DNA from: Candidatus Aalborgicola danicus
GTDB taxonomy: Bacteria > Pseudomonadota > Gammaproteobacteria > Burkholderiales > Burkholderiaceae_C
Assembly (NCBI GenBank): GCA_016703945.1
Contig: JADJBC010000002.1
Location: 579,147 to 643,146 of the forward strand
Direction of reading: 5' to 3'
DNA length: 64,000 bases
Below are positions 16,992 through 24,865 of the stretch, one piece after another (position 1 is the stretch's first letter; each line of letters begins with the position of its first letter). A program made the translations under genes and the position numbers. The notes under the pieces were generated by a model, which had not been told where the DNA came from, made no database searches, and saw only the letters and a list, made by a program, of their open reading frames with translations.

Positions 16992-17614
16992 ATGGCCATG
17001 ACTACGCTGAGACAAATGACTATCGCCGTGCTCACCCAACGGGGCGAACCGATGTCGTACCGGGAACTGACCGACACGCTGTGGGCGGTCTACCCGGAGT
17101 ATCGCGACCATATGGTCACTAAGTATGAATCCGAGAAGAAGGCGCGCCCGGAGCAGCGCATCCGGCTAGGCATCCTCGTTAAGGATAACCCTGGTGTCTT
17201 TACCGCCACCAAGAGCGAGGGCATCGTCCTGGTGGGACTTACTGCGACCGAAGCCGACACGGTGGAAGAAGTCGACGAAGAGGCTGCGGTGGAGGAAAAC
17301 TCTGCCGCCCCGGCCGTCTACTGGTACACGTTCCCGGCCTACAAAAAACTGATCGGCCCCTATCCGATCAAGATCGGGCGAGGTAACAACCCTGAAACCA
17401 GAATTGGCAGCAAGTCACAGCGATGCCAGAGCAGCCCGACATCCTCGGAACGTTCGAGCACCAGGACGTCCACAACTTGGAACGAGCCCTGCATGCAGTA
17501 CTGACCCTGCGTGGCAAGCGCAAGAGGGACGCCCCCGGCGCCGAATGGTTTGTCACTACTCCCGAAGAGATCAAGGAACTCATCCACGCGGTTCTCGGCG
17601 ACAAGACTAATTAG
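16992..17614 (+). pseudogene. HARE-HTH + GIY-YIG-like (T5orf172) nuclease protein, one frameshift
   Basis: Starts at ATG 16992 behind AGGGGAAG. Residues 1-80 (AVLTQRGEPMSYRELTDTLW...GVFTATKSEGIVLVGL) match the HARE-HTH/HB1 winged helix. An acidic linker follows, then 'VYWYTFPAYKKLIGPYPIKIGRGNNPETRI', the start of a T5orf172/GIY-YIG domain. Near 17404 the frame breaks; the next frame continues it as 'QQVTAMPEQPDILGTFEHQDVHNLERALHAVL...AEWFVTTPEEI' to the TAG-free end at TAA 17612-17614. Restoring one C (GGCAGC to GGCCAGC) rejoins them at about 207 residues. The gene may be intact in the organism. It probably binds DNA and cuts it, alongside the upstream nuclease. Confidence 0.7.
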
Positions 17615-17751
17615 GCAACGGGATTCGAGCCATGAAAACCTCTGATGCGGCCGTTGGCATTCATCACTCATGAAGTTCTTCAATGAACGCGGCGAATTGA
17701 TTACACGTTTGCACACTCACATATCGCCCACTGACCGAATGGGAGTCACTT

Positions 17752-17949
17752 ATGTTCGCTGCAAGAGTACACGTCATCATTCAGCTGCTATGTATGGAGG
17801 TCTTCACCTTTTGGGGGTGTGGCGTCATTGCACTGCTACAGCTCACAGTAGGAGTGTTCTATGGCATTGCCCGACGAGAAGTTCGACTCTTGATAGCCCG
17901 ACGCGAGGGTCGCCAAAAGATTGGACTTAAGCAACTGCATCTGAAGTGA
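17752..17949 (+). CDS. Possible small membrane protein
   Basis: 65 codons, ATG with GGGAG eight bases upstream. Residues 8-42 are strongly hydrophobic (VHVIIQLLCMEVFTFWGCG then IALLQLTVGVFYGIA), long enough for one or two membrane segments, and the C-terminus is Arg/Lys rich, giving a positive-inside topology. No family recognised. Support is only the ribosome site and the amino-acid pattern; it may be chance. If real, its place just after two nuclease-like genes would be of interest, since membrane effectors occur in defence loci. Confidence 0.3.
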   Translation: MFAARVHVIIQLLCMEVFTFWGCGVIALLQLTVGVFYGIARREVRLLIARREGRQKIGLKQLHLK

Positions 17950-18360
17950 CAGACTGAATATTTGGGAATTGTTTTGACAGTTGAACTCACACACTTCACT
18001 CGACGTTCTATTTGGTCACAACCGTAACCCGATAGACATTGCACTTAGGCTTCAGACTTCACCCTGTGGTATCCAATGGTCGAGACTTGAAAAACAGCCT
18101 ATGCTTAACATAACGCCCTCTGCCTTTGCCGATACCAGTGCTAAATACGGATTTCGCCCTTCACCACCCGATAGTCAAAACTGTGCCCAGTTTTAGGTCG
18201 TGTAGCGGTGCGAGCGCTGCGTTTGGCTTGGCGAACCAGCTTTTGGGCATCGGCCATCACATCCACATGTGTGGAAGTGGCACCCGCTGCAAACTCGGCA
18301 TCCGCGTTGGCGTTTTTCCCCCACCCCATATCCCGCAGCCCTACTCTCTTCATATATTTC

Positions 18361-18405
18361 TCATTTTGATAGCTGCCCGCGCCCATTCCACGCGGGCCAG
18401 GAGCC
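18361..18405 (+). repeat. Dispersed 'cacgagggctag' repeat, copy 3
   Basis: TTTGATAGCTGCCCGCGCCCATTCCACGCGGGCCAGGAGCC; the conserved CACGAGGG is CACGCGGG here and pairs with CCCGCG. It abuts the structured hairpin element. Confidence 0.6.
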
Positions 18406-18493
18406 TTGGTGCCTGAGCGTTCTGCGTAGGTAAAGGAGGAGCCCGCAAAGCGGGCGGGGGACACGGAGCAGAGCCCTCTGGCACCAAGGCTCC
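18400..18493 (+). repeat. Structured hairpin element, copy A
   Basis: A 14-base perfect outer stem (GGAGCCTTGGTGCC at 18400-18413 with GGCACCAAGGCTCC at 18480-18493) encloses a core that also occurs, inverted, at 44191-44240: TGCGTAGGTAAAGGAGGA, a small inner hairpin (GCCCGC-AAA-GCGGGC), then GGGGGACACGGAGCA. Differences between copies keep the pairing. Confidence 0.75.
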
Positions 18494-18566
18494 CATAGCG
18501 AAAGGCGCATACACCGCTTCCTTGTAGAGAGGTGTACCGGAAGGAAGGATAGTCGACCCCAAAGTC

Positions 18567-18625
18567 ACTACTCTTTTGATAGCTTCTTACGCAGTATCCA
18601 CGTGGGCTGCAGACCGATTTGACTT
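18567..18625 (+). repeat. Dispersed 'cacgagggctag' repeat, copy 4
   Basis: ACTACTCTTTTGATAGCTTCTTACGCAGTATCCACGTGGGCTGCAGACC; the core block CACGTGGGCT matches copies 2 and 5. It lies beyond the 3' end of the serine hydrolase gene. Confidence 0.65.
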
Positions 18626-18687
18626 AAATTTTTGGCATAAGGTGCCCGCCGAGGCGTTTTCAGCCCTTCGACCTGAGATGCGGCGAT

Positions 18688-19891
18688 TCAATCCAACAAA
18701 GCCGCATACACCAGATTACGGAACAACGGCCGGTAGTAGTCCCGCTGGTTCGGTGCCTGAATCATCATCAGCGCGAAGAAGTCTTTGCCGGGTCCACAAA
18801 AAACGTGGTCCCGGCAATGCCGCCCCAGAAGTACAGGCCTTTAGATCCGGATTGCGCCGCAATGCCCTCCTCCAGGCGCACCGCAAAACCCAGGCCAAAG
18901 CCGTGGCCGGGTGGAAGCAGTTCGCCAGAGCGCCCCGCACGGTGCACGCCGATAGCGCCCAGATGGTCGGCCGTCATGTAGCGCACCGTGGCAGTGCTGA
19001 GGATGCGCTGGCCGTCCAGCTCGCCGCCGTTCAGCAGGCACTGCAGAAAGCGGGCGTAGTCCGCGCTGGTGGACGCCAGACCGGCGCCACCGGCTTCAGG
19101 GCCACGCTCTCGCGCACATCGATCAGGCGCATGGCGATGCCACCGTCCGGGTCTTTTTCAAATGGCTCGGCAATGCGGTGGTGTTTCTCGGGTGGCACAA
19201 CAAAGCTGGTGTCCACCATGCCCAGCGGGCCGAGGATGTTTTCCTGAAGGAATGCCCCGAGACTCTGGCCGCTAACCACTTCAACCAGCGCGCCCAGCAG
19301 ATCGGTCGCGCGGCTGTATTCCCAAACCGTGCCGGGCTCGAACCTGAGGGGGATGGCGGCCAATGCCTGCGCGAATTCGCGGTTGTTGCGCTCGCGTGAG
19401 GCCAGTTGGGCCTGGGAATACTGGCGCTGAATGGGTTCACTGCCCAAAATCTCGTAGGTCAGGCCGGCGGTGTGGCGCAGCAAATCCTGCACGGTGGGCG
19501 CCTGGCGCGGGCGATGCTGCGCCGAGTGGCCGCCGATGTGGGTGGTGACCTGAATGTCCTCAAATTCCGGCAGATGCTGGGCCACCGGGTCGCTCAACAG
19601 CAACTGGCCACGCTCCATCAGCACCATGGCCGCAACCGACACGATCGGTTTGGTCATGGAGTAGATGCGAAAAATGGCATCCAGCCCCATCGGCACGTTG
19701 CTCGATGGGTCCTGCTGGCCCACGGTCTCGTGCAACAGCACCTGGCCGCGGCGGGCGATCAGCGCCACGGCACCCGGCAGGCGGGCCTTGCCCACCTCGC
19801 CCTGCAGCACCTCCACCAGACGACGGGTGCGTTGGGGGCAAAAGCCCAAATCCCGGGCCGAGCCCAGCGGGAGTGGCTTCGTGCTGGTCAT
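18688..19891 (-). pseudogene. Beta-lactamase-family serine hydrolase (EstB-like), two frameshifts
   Basis: ATG at 19889-19891 overlaps the TGA of the upstream MetE-like gene (ATGA), so translation is coupled. The class C beta-lactamase/esterase fold is clear: catalytic SMTK in IYSMTKP, the Tyr motif in WEYSRATDLL, and C-terminal 'KGLYFWGGIAGTTFFVDP'. The frame breaks twice, near 19097 and 18783. Adding one C to the plus strand at each point restores 'VALEAGGAGLASTSADYARF' and 'DPAKDFFALMMIQAPNQRDYYRPLF', ending at TGA 18688, about 400 residues. Both are losses from a doubled base, so sequencing error is as likely as decay. Substrate unknown; such enzymes are often esterases rather than true beta-lactamases. 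Confidence 0.8.
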
Positions 19892-20925
19892 GCGTTTGGC
19901 CCCGTCTGGGCATACCGTGCGCGGGCCAAGGCAGCACCCTGGGCCAGGGCTTCCAGCTTTTTGATCGCCACTTCGCGGCTCATGGGGGCCAGGCCGCAAT
20001 TGGTGCAGGGGAACAGGCGCTCGTGGGGCACATGCTGCAAGGCCATGCCAATGGTGTCGGCCACCTGCTCGGGCGTTTCAATCACATCGCTGGCCACGTC
20101 GATCACACCCACCATGACGTCCTTGCCCTTGAGCAGGTCCATCATCTCGGGCGGGACATGGGAGTGGTAACACTCCAGGCTGACCTGCTGGATAGAGCTG
20201 GCGGCCAGCGCCGGAAAGATGTCGGCGTATTGGCGCCACTCCTGGCCCAGCGTCTCTTTCCAGTCGATATTGGCCTTGATGCCGTAGCCGTAACAAATGT
20301 GCACGGCGGTGGTGCAGGTCAGGCCGCGCGCAGCAATCTCCAGCGCCTTGACGCCCCAGTCGGCGGCGTCTTTCATGTAGACATTGAAGGCCGGCTCGTC
20401 AAACTGGATGATGTCCACCCCGTCGGCCTGCAGCGCCAGGGCTTCCTGGTTCAGCAGCTCGGCAAAGGCGTAGGCCATCTTGACCTTGTCGCCATAAAAG
20501 CGGTCGGCCACGGTGTCCACAATGGTCAACGGGCCCGGCAACGTGAACTTGAGCTTCTTCTTGGTATGGGCGCGGGCCAGTTGGGCCTCAAACGCGTGCA
20601 CACGGCCCTTGAGGCGCAGTTCTGAAACGACCTGGGGCACCATGGCCTTGTAGCGGTCGTTGCGGATGCCCATCTCGACCTTGTGCGCGAAGTCAATACC
20701 CTCAACGTGCTCCAGAAAACCGTGCACAAAGTGCTGACGGCTTTGTTCGCCGTCACCCACAATGTCCAGCCCGGCGTCTTCCTGCGCCTTGATCCACAGC
20801 AGCGTGGCGTCGGCCTTGGCCTGTTGCAGTTCCGGGCCTGCCAGCTTCCACTGCGGCCAGAGCTTTTCGGTTTCCGAGAGCCAGGAAGGTTTGGGCAGGC
20901 TGCCGGCGATGGCGGTTTCAAACAT
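19888..20925 (-). CDS. Short MetE-like (core, cobalamin-independent-type) methionine synthase
   Basis: 345 residues, less than half of the usual 750-residue MetE: only the C-terminal catalytic barrel is present. Zinc ligands are recognisable as His209-x-Cys211 (VHICYG) and Cys310 (PCTNCGL), with 'IQFDEPAF' and 'VGDGEQSRQ' for homocysteine/folate binding. Short forms of this family (core-MetE/Mes types) transfer methyl groups to homocysteine from donors that may not be triglutamyl-methyl-THF. Its start overlaps the channel gene by 8 bases and its stop overlaps the serine hydrolase by 4. No MesX-type partner is seen nearby. Methyl donor unknown. Confidence 0.85.
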   Translation of the reverse strand: MFETAIAGSLPKPSWLSETEKLWPQWKLAGPELQQAKADATLLWIKAQEDAGLDIVGDGEQSRQHFVHGFLEHVEGIDFAHKVEMGIRNDRYKAMVPQVVSELRLKGRVHAFEAQLARAHTKKKLKFTLPGPLTIVDTVADRFYGDKVKMAYAFAELLNQEALALQADGVDIIQFDEPAFNVYMKDAADWGVKALEIAARGLTCTTAVHICYGYGIKANIDWKETLGQEWRQYADIFPALAASSIQQVSLECYHSHVPPEMMDLLKGKDVMVGVIDVASDVIETPEQVADTIGMALQHVPHERLFPCTNCGLAPMSREVAIKKLEALAQGAALARARYAQTGPNA

Positions 20926-21859
20926 GGGTGTCTCCAGAAGAAGTAGATATAAGGGGGCTGACTGAACCGGGCTCGCGCTGGTAATCGGGCAATTTTGCGC
21001 CGCAGTGCAAACAATAGTTGGCCTGCGCCAAATGCCCTTCGGTCAGGCATTCGTGGCAGGTGCGGGTGGTGGGTGTGCCGGTATGGCGCTGGGACGTCAT
21101 TTCCGCGGTCACAATGCCCGTGGGCACGGCCAGCGTGCCCCAACCCAGCAGCATCATGACCGAGGCAATCAGTCGGCCCAGGTCGGTCTTGGGTGTGATG
21201 TCGCCAAAACCCACGGTGGTCATGGTGGTGATGGCCCAGTACACCGAGGTGGGAATATTGGTGAAGCCGTTGGCGGGACCTTCCACCACATACATCAGGG
21301 TGCCCATGACCAGCACAATCATCAGCACCGCCGACAGAAACACCAGGATCTTGCGGCGGCTGGCCCGCAGCGCCGCGCCCAGCGATTGAAACTCTGTCAT
21401 GTAAGCCGTGAGCTTGAACACGCGAAACACCCGCAGCAGGCGCAGTACCCGCACGTCGATCAGGGCATGCACTTCGGGCACCAGCAGGGCCACGTAGGTG
21501 GGCAACAGGGCGGCGAGGTCGATCAGCCCGTAAAAACTCAGCGCATAGCGCGCCGGATGGCGTACACACACCAAGCGGGCCACATATTCCAAAGTGAAGG
21601 CAATGGTGAAGACCCACTCCAGAATGCCGAACGCCTGGTCGTAACGCGCACCCAGCGTCTGCACGCTGTCCAACACCACGACCAGCACACTGGTCAGGAT
21701 TATGGCAATCAGCCATTGGTCGAACAATCGCCCGGCCCGTGTGTCGGCCTCAAAAATGATGGTGTAAAGCCGTAAGCGCCATCCGGTCAAAGGTTTGCCC
21801 AGCGAATCATCCAACGAGCCCAAAATTACGTCCCTTCTGCTTCCTGTAGTGTGCGCCAC
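20918..21859 (-). CDS. Voltage-gated potassium channel subunit (Kv/KvAP type) with C-terminal zinc ribbon
   Basis: 313 residues. Six membrane segments: S1-S3 between 48 and 130, an S4 voltage sensor with regularly spaced arginines (VRVLRLLRVFRVFKL, 136-150), S5 at 171-192, and pore helix plus selectivity filter TTVGFGD at 214-220 before S6. After S6, residues 268-286 contain CxxC...CxxC (CHECLTEGHLAQANYCLHC), which looks like a zinc ribbon and is not part of the classical channel. The gene overlaps the 3' end of the acyl-CoA ligase gene by 34 bases and the MetE-like gene by 8, so all are one transcript. Probably an inner-membrane homotetramer. Confidence 0.9.
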   Translation of the reverse strand: MAHTTGSRRDVILGSLDDSLGKPLTGWRLRLYTIIFEADTRAGRLFDQWLIAIILTSVLVVVLDSVQTLGARYDQAFGILEWVFTIAFTLEYVARLVCVRHPARYALSFYGLIDLAALLPTYVALLVPEVHALIDVRVLRLLRVFRVFKLTAYMTEFQSLGAALRASRRKILVFLSAVLMIVLVMGTLMYVVEGPANGFTNIPTSVYWAITTMTTVGFGDITPKTDLGRLIASVMMLLGWGTLAVPTGIVTAEMTSQRHTGTPTTRTCHECLTEGHLAQANYCLHCGAKLPDYQREPGSVSPLISTSSGDTHV

Positions 21860-23514
21860 ATCACCTTGCCGGCACCACTTTTGGGCAGCGCGTCGACAAA
21901 CTGCACCACGCGCGGCACCTTGTAGACCGCCATGTTCTCACGGCACCAGTCGACGATGTCCTGCTCGGTCACCAAATCCCTGTGGGTGGACCGCAAAACC
22001 ACGACCGCCTTGACCGATTCGCCACGGTAGCTGTCGGGGGTGGAGATGATGCAGGCCTCCTGAATGGCGGGGTGGCGGTACATCAGCGCCTCGACCTCGG
22101 CCGGCCAGACCTTGAAGCCGGACGCGTTGATCATGCGTTTGAGCCGGTCGGTCAGGAAGAAATAACCATCCTCATCGACCCGACCCAGGTCGCCGGAACG
22201 GAAGAAGCGTTTGCCATCCAGTTCGATGAAGGCGGCTTCAGTTGCATCGGGACGCTTCCAGTAGCCGTTGAAGACCTCAGGGCCATGGATTACGATCTCG
22301 CCGGCCTCGCCTACTGGCATTTCCTGCAAGGTGTCGGGGTCGATCACGCGAGCCTCCGTGCTGATGAACGGGATGCCCAGGCACTGCTGCTTGGGGGCAT
22401 CGGGCGGGTTGGCGTGTGATGGCGCGGCGGTCTCGGTCAACCCATAACCTTCCACATAACGCAGGTCATATTGCTCCAGCAGGCGCTGGGCCACAGCCTG
22501 GGGCATGGCTGCGCCACCGCCGCCGATGTAGGTCAGGCTGGAGAGGTCGTAGCTGGCAAATTGGGGGCTACCCAGCAGGTCGATCACCATGGTGGGGATG
22601 TTGGTCCAGTGGGTGACGCGCCAACGCGAAATCAGCCGCCCGGCCAGATCGCGGTCCCAGCGCGGCATCACAACCAGTGTGGCACCGCCGCGGATGCTGG
22701 TGTGCAAAACGCTGACCATGCCGGTGATGTGGAACATGGGCACCACCACCAGCACCACGTTGTCGGCGCAGCCGTTGCCCCACAGGCCGCTGGCCACAGC
22801 GTTGTGCATGATGCTGCTGTGCGGGTGCATGCAACCCTTGGGCAGGCCGGTCGTGCCGCTGGTGTAGGGCAGGATGGCCAGATCGGCGGGGCCGACTTGC
22901 AGCTCTGGCAAACCGCCACCCATGGCCAGGGCTTGATTCCAGTCCATGACCTGACCGTCGGCCAGCGTGGGCTGTGGGTGGTGCGTCAGCAGCCAGTCGT
23001 TCCAGGCCGCGGGCGGTGCGTCGTCGCCCGCCACCTGGGCGTCAAACGCATCGGTGAAGTGCGTCACCACCAGATGGGCCAGGCGGTCCTTGGGGAGCAG
23101 CGCGTCGCTGGCGCGGGCCAGCTCGGCTGCCAGATCGGCGGTGGTGATGGCGACCCTGGCGTCGGGATCGGTGATGTAGTGTTTGAGTTCCTCGGCGCGG
23201 TTCATGGGGTTGACCGGCACCACCACGGCATTGGCCCGCAGGATGGCAAAGTGCGCAATCACCAGTTGCGGGCAGTTTTGCATGCACAGCACAACCCTGT
23301 GACCCTTTTGGACCCCCAGCCCTCGTAAACACTGCGCAAGCTGCTCTGCTTTTTGTAGCAACTCAGCATAGGTCAGCACCGTGCCGAAGAACACCAGAGC
23401 GGCCTTGTCGGGGTAACGCCGGGCGCTGGTCTCCAGGTTGTCCCACAGCGAGGCCCCCGGAATCGTGATGGTGTGGGGCAGCCGTTTAGGCCAGAACTTG
23501 TAATGGGAACGCAC
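21826..23514 (-). CDS. Long/medium-chain acyl-CoA synthetase (AMP-forming)
   Basis: 562 residues from GTG 23514, chosen because GAAGGAG lies upstream and the conserved region starts soon after; longer upstream reading (to 23850) gives a non-conserved Arg-rich stretch. Family motifs: phosphate loop YTSGTTGLPKG, 'YGLTETAAPSHANP', 'RSGDLGRVDEDGYFFLTDRLKRMINASGFKVWP' and the catalytic Lys near the end (PKSGAGKVMWR). It activates carboxylic acids to acyl-CoA via acyl-AMP in the cytoplasm. First gene of the four-gene overlapping run; the divergent gltI gene starts 360 bases away. Substrate chain length cannot be told. Confidence 0.88.
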   Translation of the reverse strand: MRSHYKFWPKRLPHTITIPGASLWDNLETSARRYPDKAALVFFGTVLTYAELLQKAEQLAQCLRGLGVQKGHRVVLCMQNCPQLVIAHFAILRANAVVVPVNPMNRAEELKHYITDPDARVAITTADLAAELARASDALLPKDRLAHLVVTHFTDAFDAQVAGDDAPPAAWNDWLLTHHPQPTLADGQVMDWNQALAMGGGLPELQVGPADLAILPYTSGTTGLPKGCMHPHSSIMHNAVASGLWGNGCADNVVLVVVPMFHITGMVSVLHTSIRGGATLVVMPRWDRDLAGRLISRWRVTHWTNIPTMVIDLLGSPQFASYDLSSLTYIGGGGAAMPQAVAQRLLEQYDLRYVEGYGLTETAAPSHANPPDAPKQQCLGIPFISTEARVIDPDTLQEMPVGEAGEIVIHGPEVFNGYWKRPDATEAAFIELDGKRFFRSGDLGRVDEDGYFFLTDRLKRMINASGFKVWPAEVEALMYRHPAIQEACIISTPDSYRGESVKAVVVLRSTHRDLVTEQDIVDWCRENMAVYKVPRVVQFVDALPKSGAGKVMWRTLQEAEGT

Positions 23515-23874
23515 CGGAAAAGCTCCTTCGATGAACAACCCGGCCAAGCCTAATGCCCATGGCGCCAAACCGCATCCGGGTCGGCCCCAAGAACCACCTG
23601 TTTCAGTCGCTTTCGCGACGCCTGTCCGGGGTCGCTTGGGGGTGATCCATTGCCTGGTGGCAGCGCGCAACGGCATGGAAATTGCTGCACAACGGTGTGC
23701 CAAAGAACAGCGCTGCGTATTGATGCATGCACATTTTGCATGGCGTCCCCGTGTAAACCCATGGGTTCGATTCGTCACAAAGTCGTAATATCCCGGTGTT
23801 GCCCCGCGGGTCGAAACGCGTGCAGCAATTTGGCCCGGATTTACCATCAACCGAAGACTATTAGGAACCTACAC
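23515..23874. other. Divergent regulatory region between the acyl-CoA ligase and the glutamate-type transporter
   Basis: About 360 bases without a gene I believe in (a 70-codon frame on each strand is non-conserved). It contains the sigma-54-like promoter at 23670-23686 and a leader of roughly 180 bases before gltI; the left half presumably holds the promoter of the minus-strand operon and activator sites. Confidence 0.6.
23670..23686 (+). promoter_or_regulatory. Sigma-54-type -24/-12 promoter of the glt-type operon
   Basis: CGGCATGGAAATTGCTG matches the TGGCAYGnnnnTTGCW consensus with GG at 23672-23673 and GC at 23684-23685, exactly 12 bases apart. Glutamate/aspartate importers are sigma-54 regulated in pseudomonads, which fits. 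Expected start of transcription is near 23697. Confidence 0.55.
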
Positions 23875-24786
23875 ATGAAGAAACATTTGTTTGCCATCGC
23901 TGCAGCGACTCTTGCCGCATCCCTGTTCCCCTTGGGCGCCGCCGCCCAAGCCGTGGACACCCTGGCGAAGGTCAAGGCCTCGGGATCTATCACCATGGGT
24001 GTGCGTGACTCGTCTGGCGCGTTGTCCTACACCTTGGGCGACGGCAAATACGTGGGCTACCACGTGGAAATCTGCCAACGTATCATTGCCAGTGCCGAGA
24101 AGGCCGTGGGCAAGAAGCTGGAAATCAAATACCAGCCCGTCACCTCGCAAAACCGCATCCCGCTGGTGCAAAACGGCACCGTGGACATTGAGTGCGGCTC
24201 CACCACCAACAACGCCACACGCCAGAAAGACGTGTCGTTTGCCGTCACCACTTATGTGGAAGAAGTGCGCATTGCGGTCAAAGCCAGCTCCGGCATTACA
24301 TCGGTCGCCCAGTTGAAAGACAAAAGCGTAGCCACCACCACCGGCACCACTTCAGTGCAGACGCTGCGCAAAAATGAGCGCGCAGCGGGCATCGACTTCA
24401 AGGAAGTGTTTGGCAAGGACCACTCCGACAGCTTCTTGCTGCTGGAATCGGGCCGTGCCGAAGCCTTTGTGATGGACGGCCAGATTCTGGCGGGCAATAT
24501 CGCCACCGCCAAGAACCCGGCTGATTTCAAGATCGTCGGAGAAGTGTTGAGCGTGGAACCCATCGCCATCATGATGCGCAAGGACGACGCCGCCTTCAAG
24601 AAGCTGGCCGACGACACCATCCGTGAAATGCAGAAGTCCGGTGACTTGGCCAAGGTGTACGACAAGTGGTTCGTGCAGCCCATTCCTCCAAAGAACACCC
24701 GGGTCGGTCTGCCAGCCAGCGAAACCACCAAGGCCGCCTGGGCCAACCTGAACGACAAACCCATGGAAGACTACGCCAAGAAGTAA
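23875..24786 (+). CDS. gltI: Glutamate/aspartate ABC importer, periplasmic binding protein
   Basis: 303 residues from ATG 23875 (TAGGAA upstream); an upstream start at 23650 would precede the promoter and signal peptide and is rejected. Signal peptide 1-25 ends AAAQA. The mature protein has the solute-binding family 3 pattern: 'SGSITMGVRDSSGALSYTLGDGKYVGYHVEICQRI' and 'IECGSTTNNATRQKDVSF', characteristic of GltI/AatJ proteins that bind L-Glu and L-Asp. First gene of a gltIJKL operon, with a strong hairpin in the 79-base gap before gltJ. Confidence 0.9.
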   Translation: MKKHLFAIAAATLAASLFPLGAAAQAVDTLAKVKASGSITMGVRDSSGALSYTLGDGKYVGYHVEICQRIIASAEKAVGKKLEIKYQPVTSQNRIPLVQNGTVDIECGSTTNNATRQKDVSFAVTTYVEEVRIAVKASSGITSVAQLKDKSVATTTGTTSVQTLRKNERAAGIDFKEVFGKDHSDSFLLLESGRAEAFVMDGQILAGNIATAKNPADFKIVGEVLSVEPIAIMMRKDDAAFKKLADDTIREMQKSGDLAKVYDKWFVQPIPPKNTRVGLPASETTKAAWANLNDKPMEDYAKK

Positions 24787-24809
24787 TCCACTGCCGCACG
24801 GCAATCGCT

Positions 24810-24839
24810 GGTGATGCGGGGCATGTGCCCCGCATCACC
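24810..24839 (+). terminator. Intercistronic hairpin between gltI and gltJ
   Basis: GGTGATGCGGGG-CATG-TGCCCCGCATCACC is a perfect long stem without a full T-run after it (GATTTTC). Such hairpins stabilise the binding-protein message or partly stop transcription so that gltI outnumbers the permeases. Confidence 0.7.
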
Positions 24840-24865
24840 GATTTTCTTGATCGGGAGAGATTTTT

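Larger units (their letters stand above)
17615..18687. other. Repeat-rich, gene-poor kilobase closing the accessory segment
   Basis: Lower in GC than its surroundings and without convincing long genes. It holds one possible small membrane-protein gene (17752-17949), two copies of the dispersed repeat (18361, 18567) and one copy of the structured hairpin element (18400-18493). No integrase, tRNA or direct repeats marking an island end were found by eye. Confidence 0.6.

Noticed and set aside
18688..19891. Calling the serine hydrolase an antibiotic-resistance beta-lactamase
   Set aside because: The motifs fit the wide EstB/class C-like hydrolase family, whose members are mostly esterases or peptidases; there is no AmpR-type neighbour.
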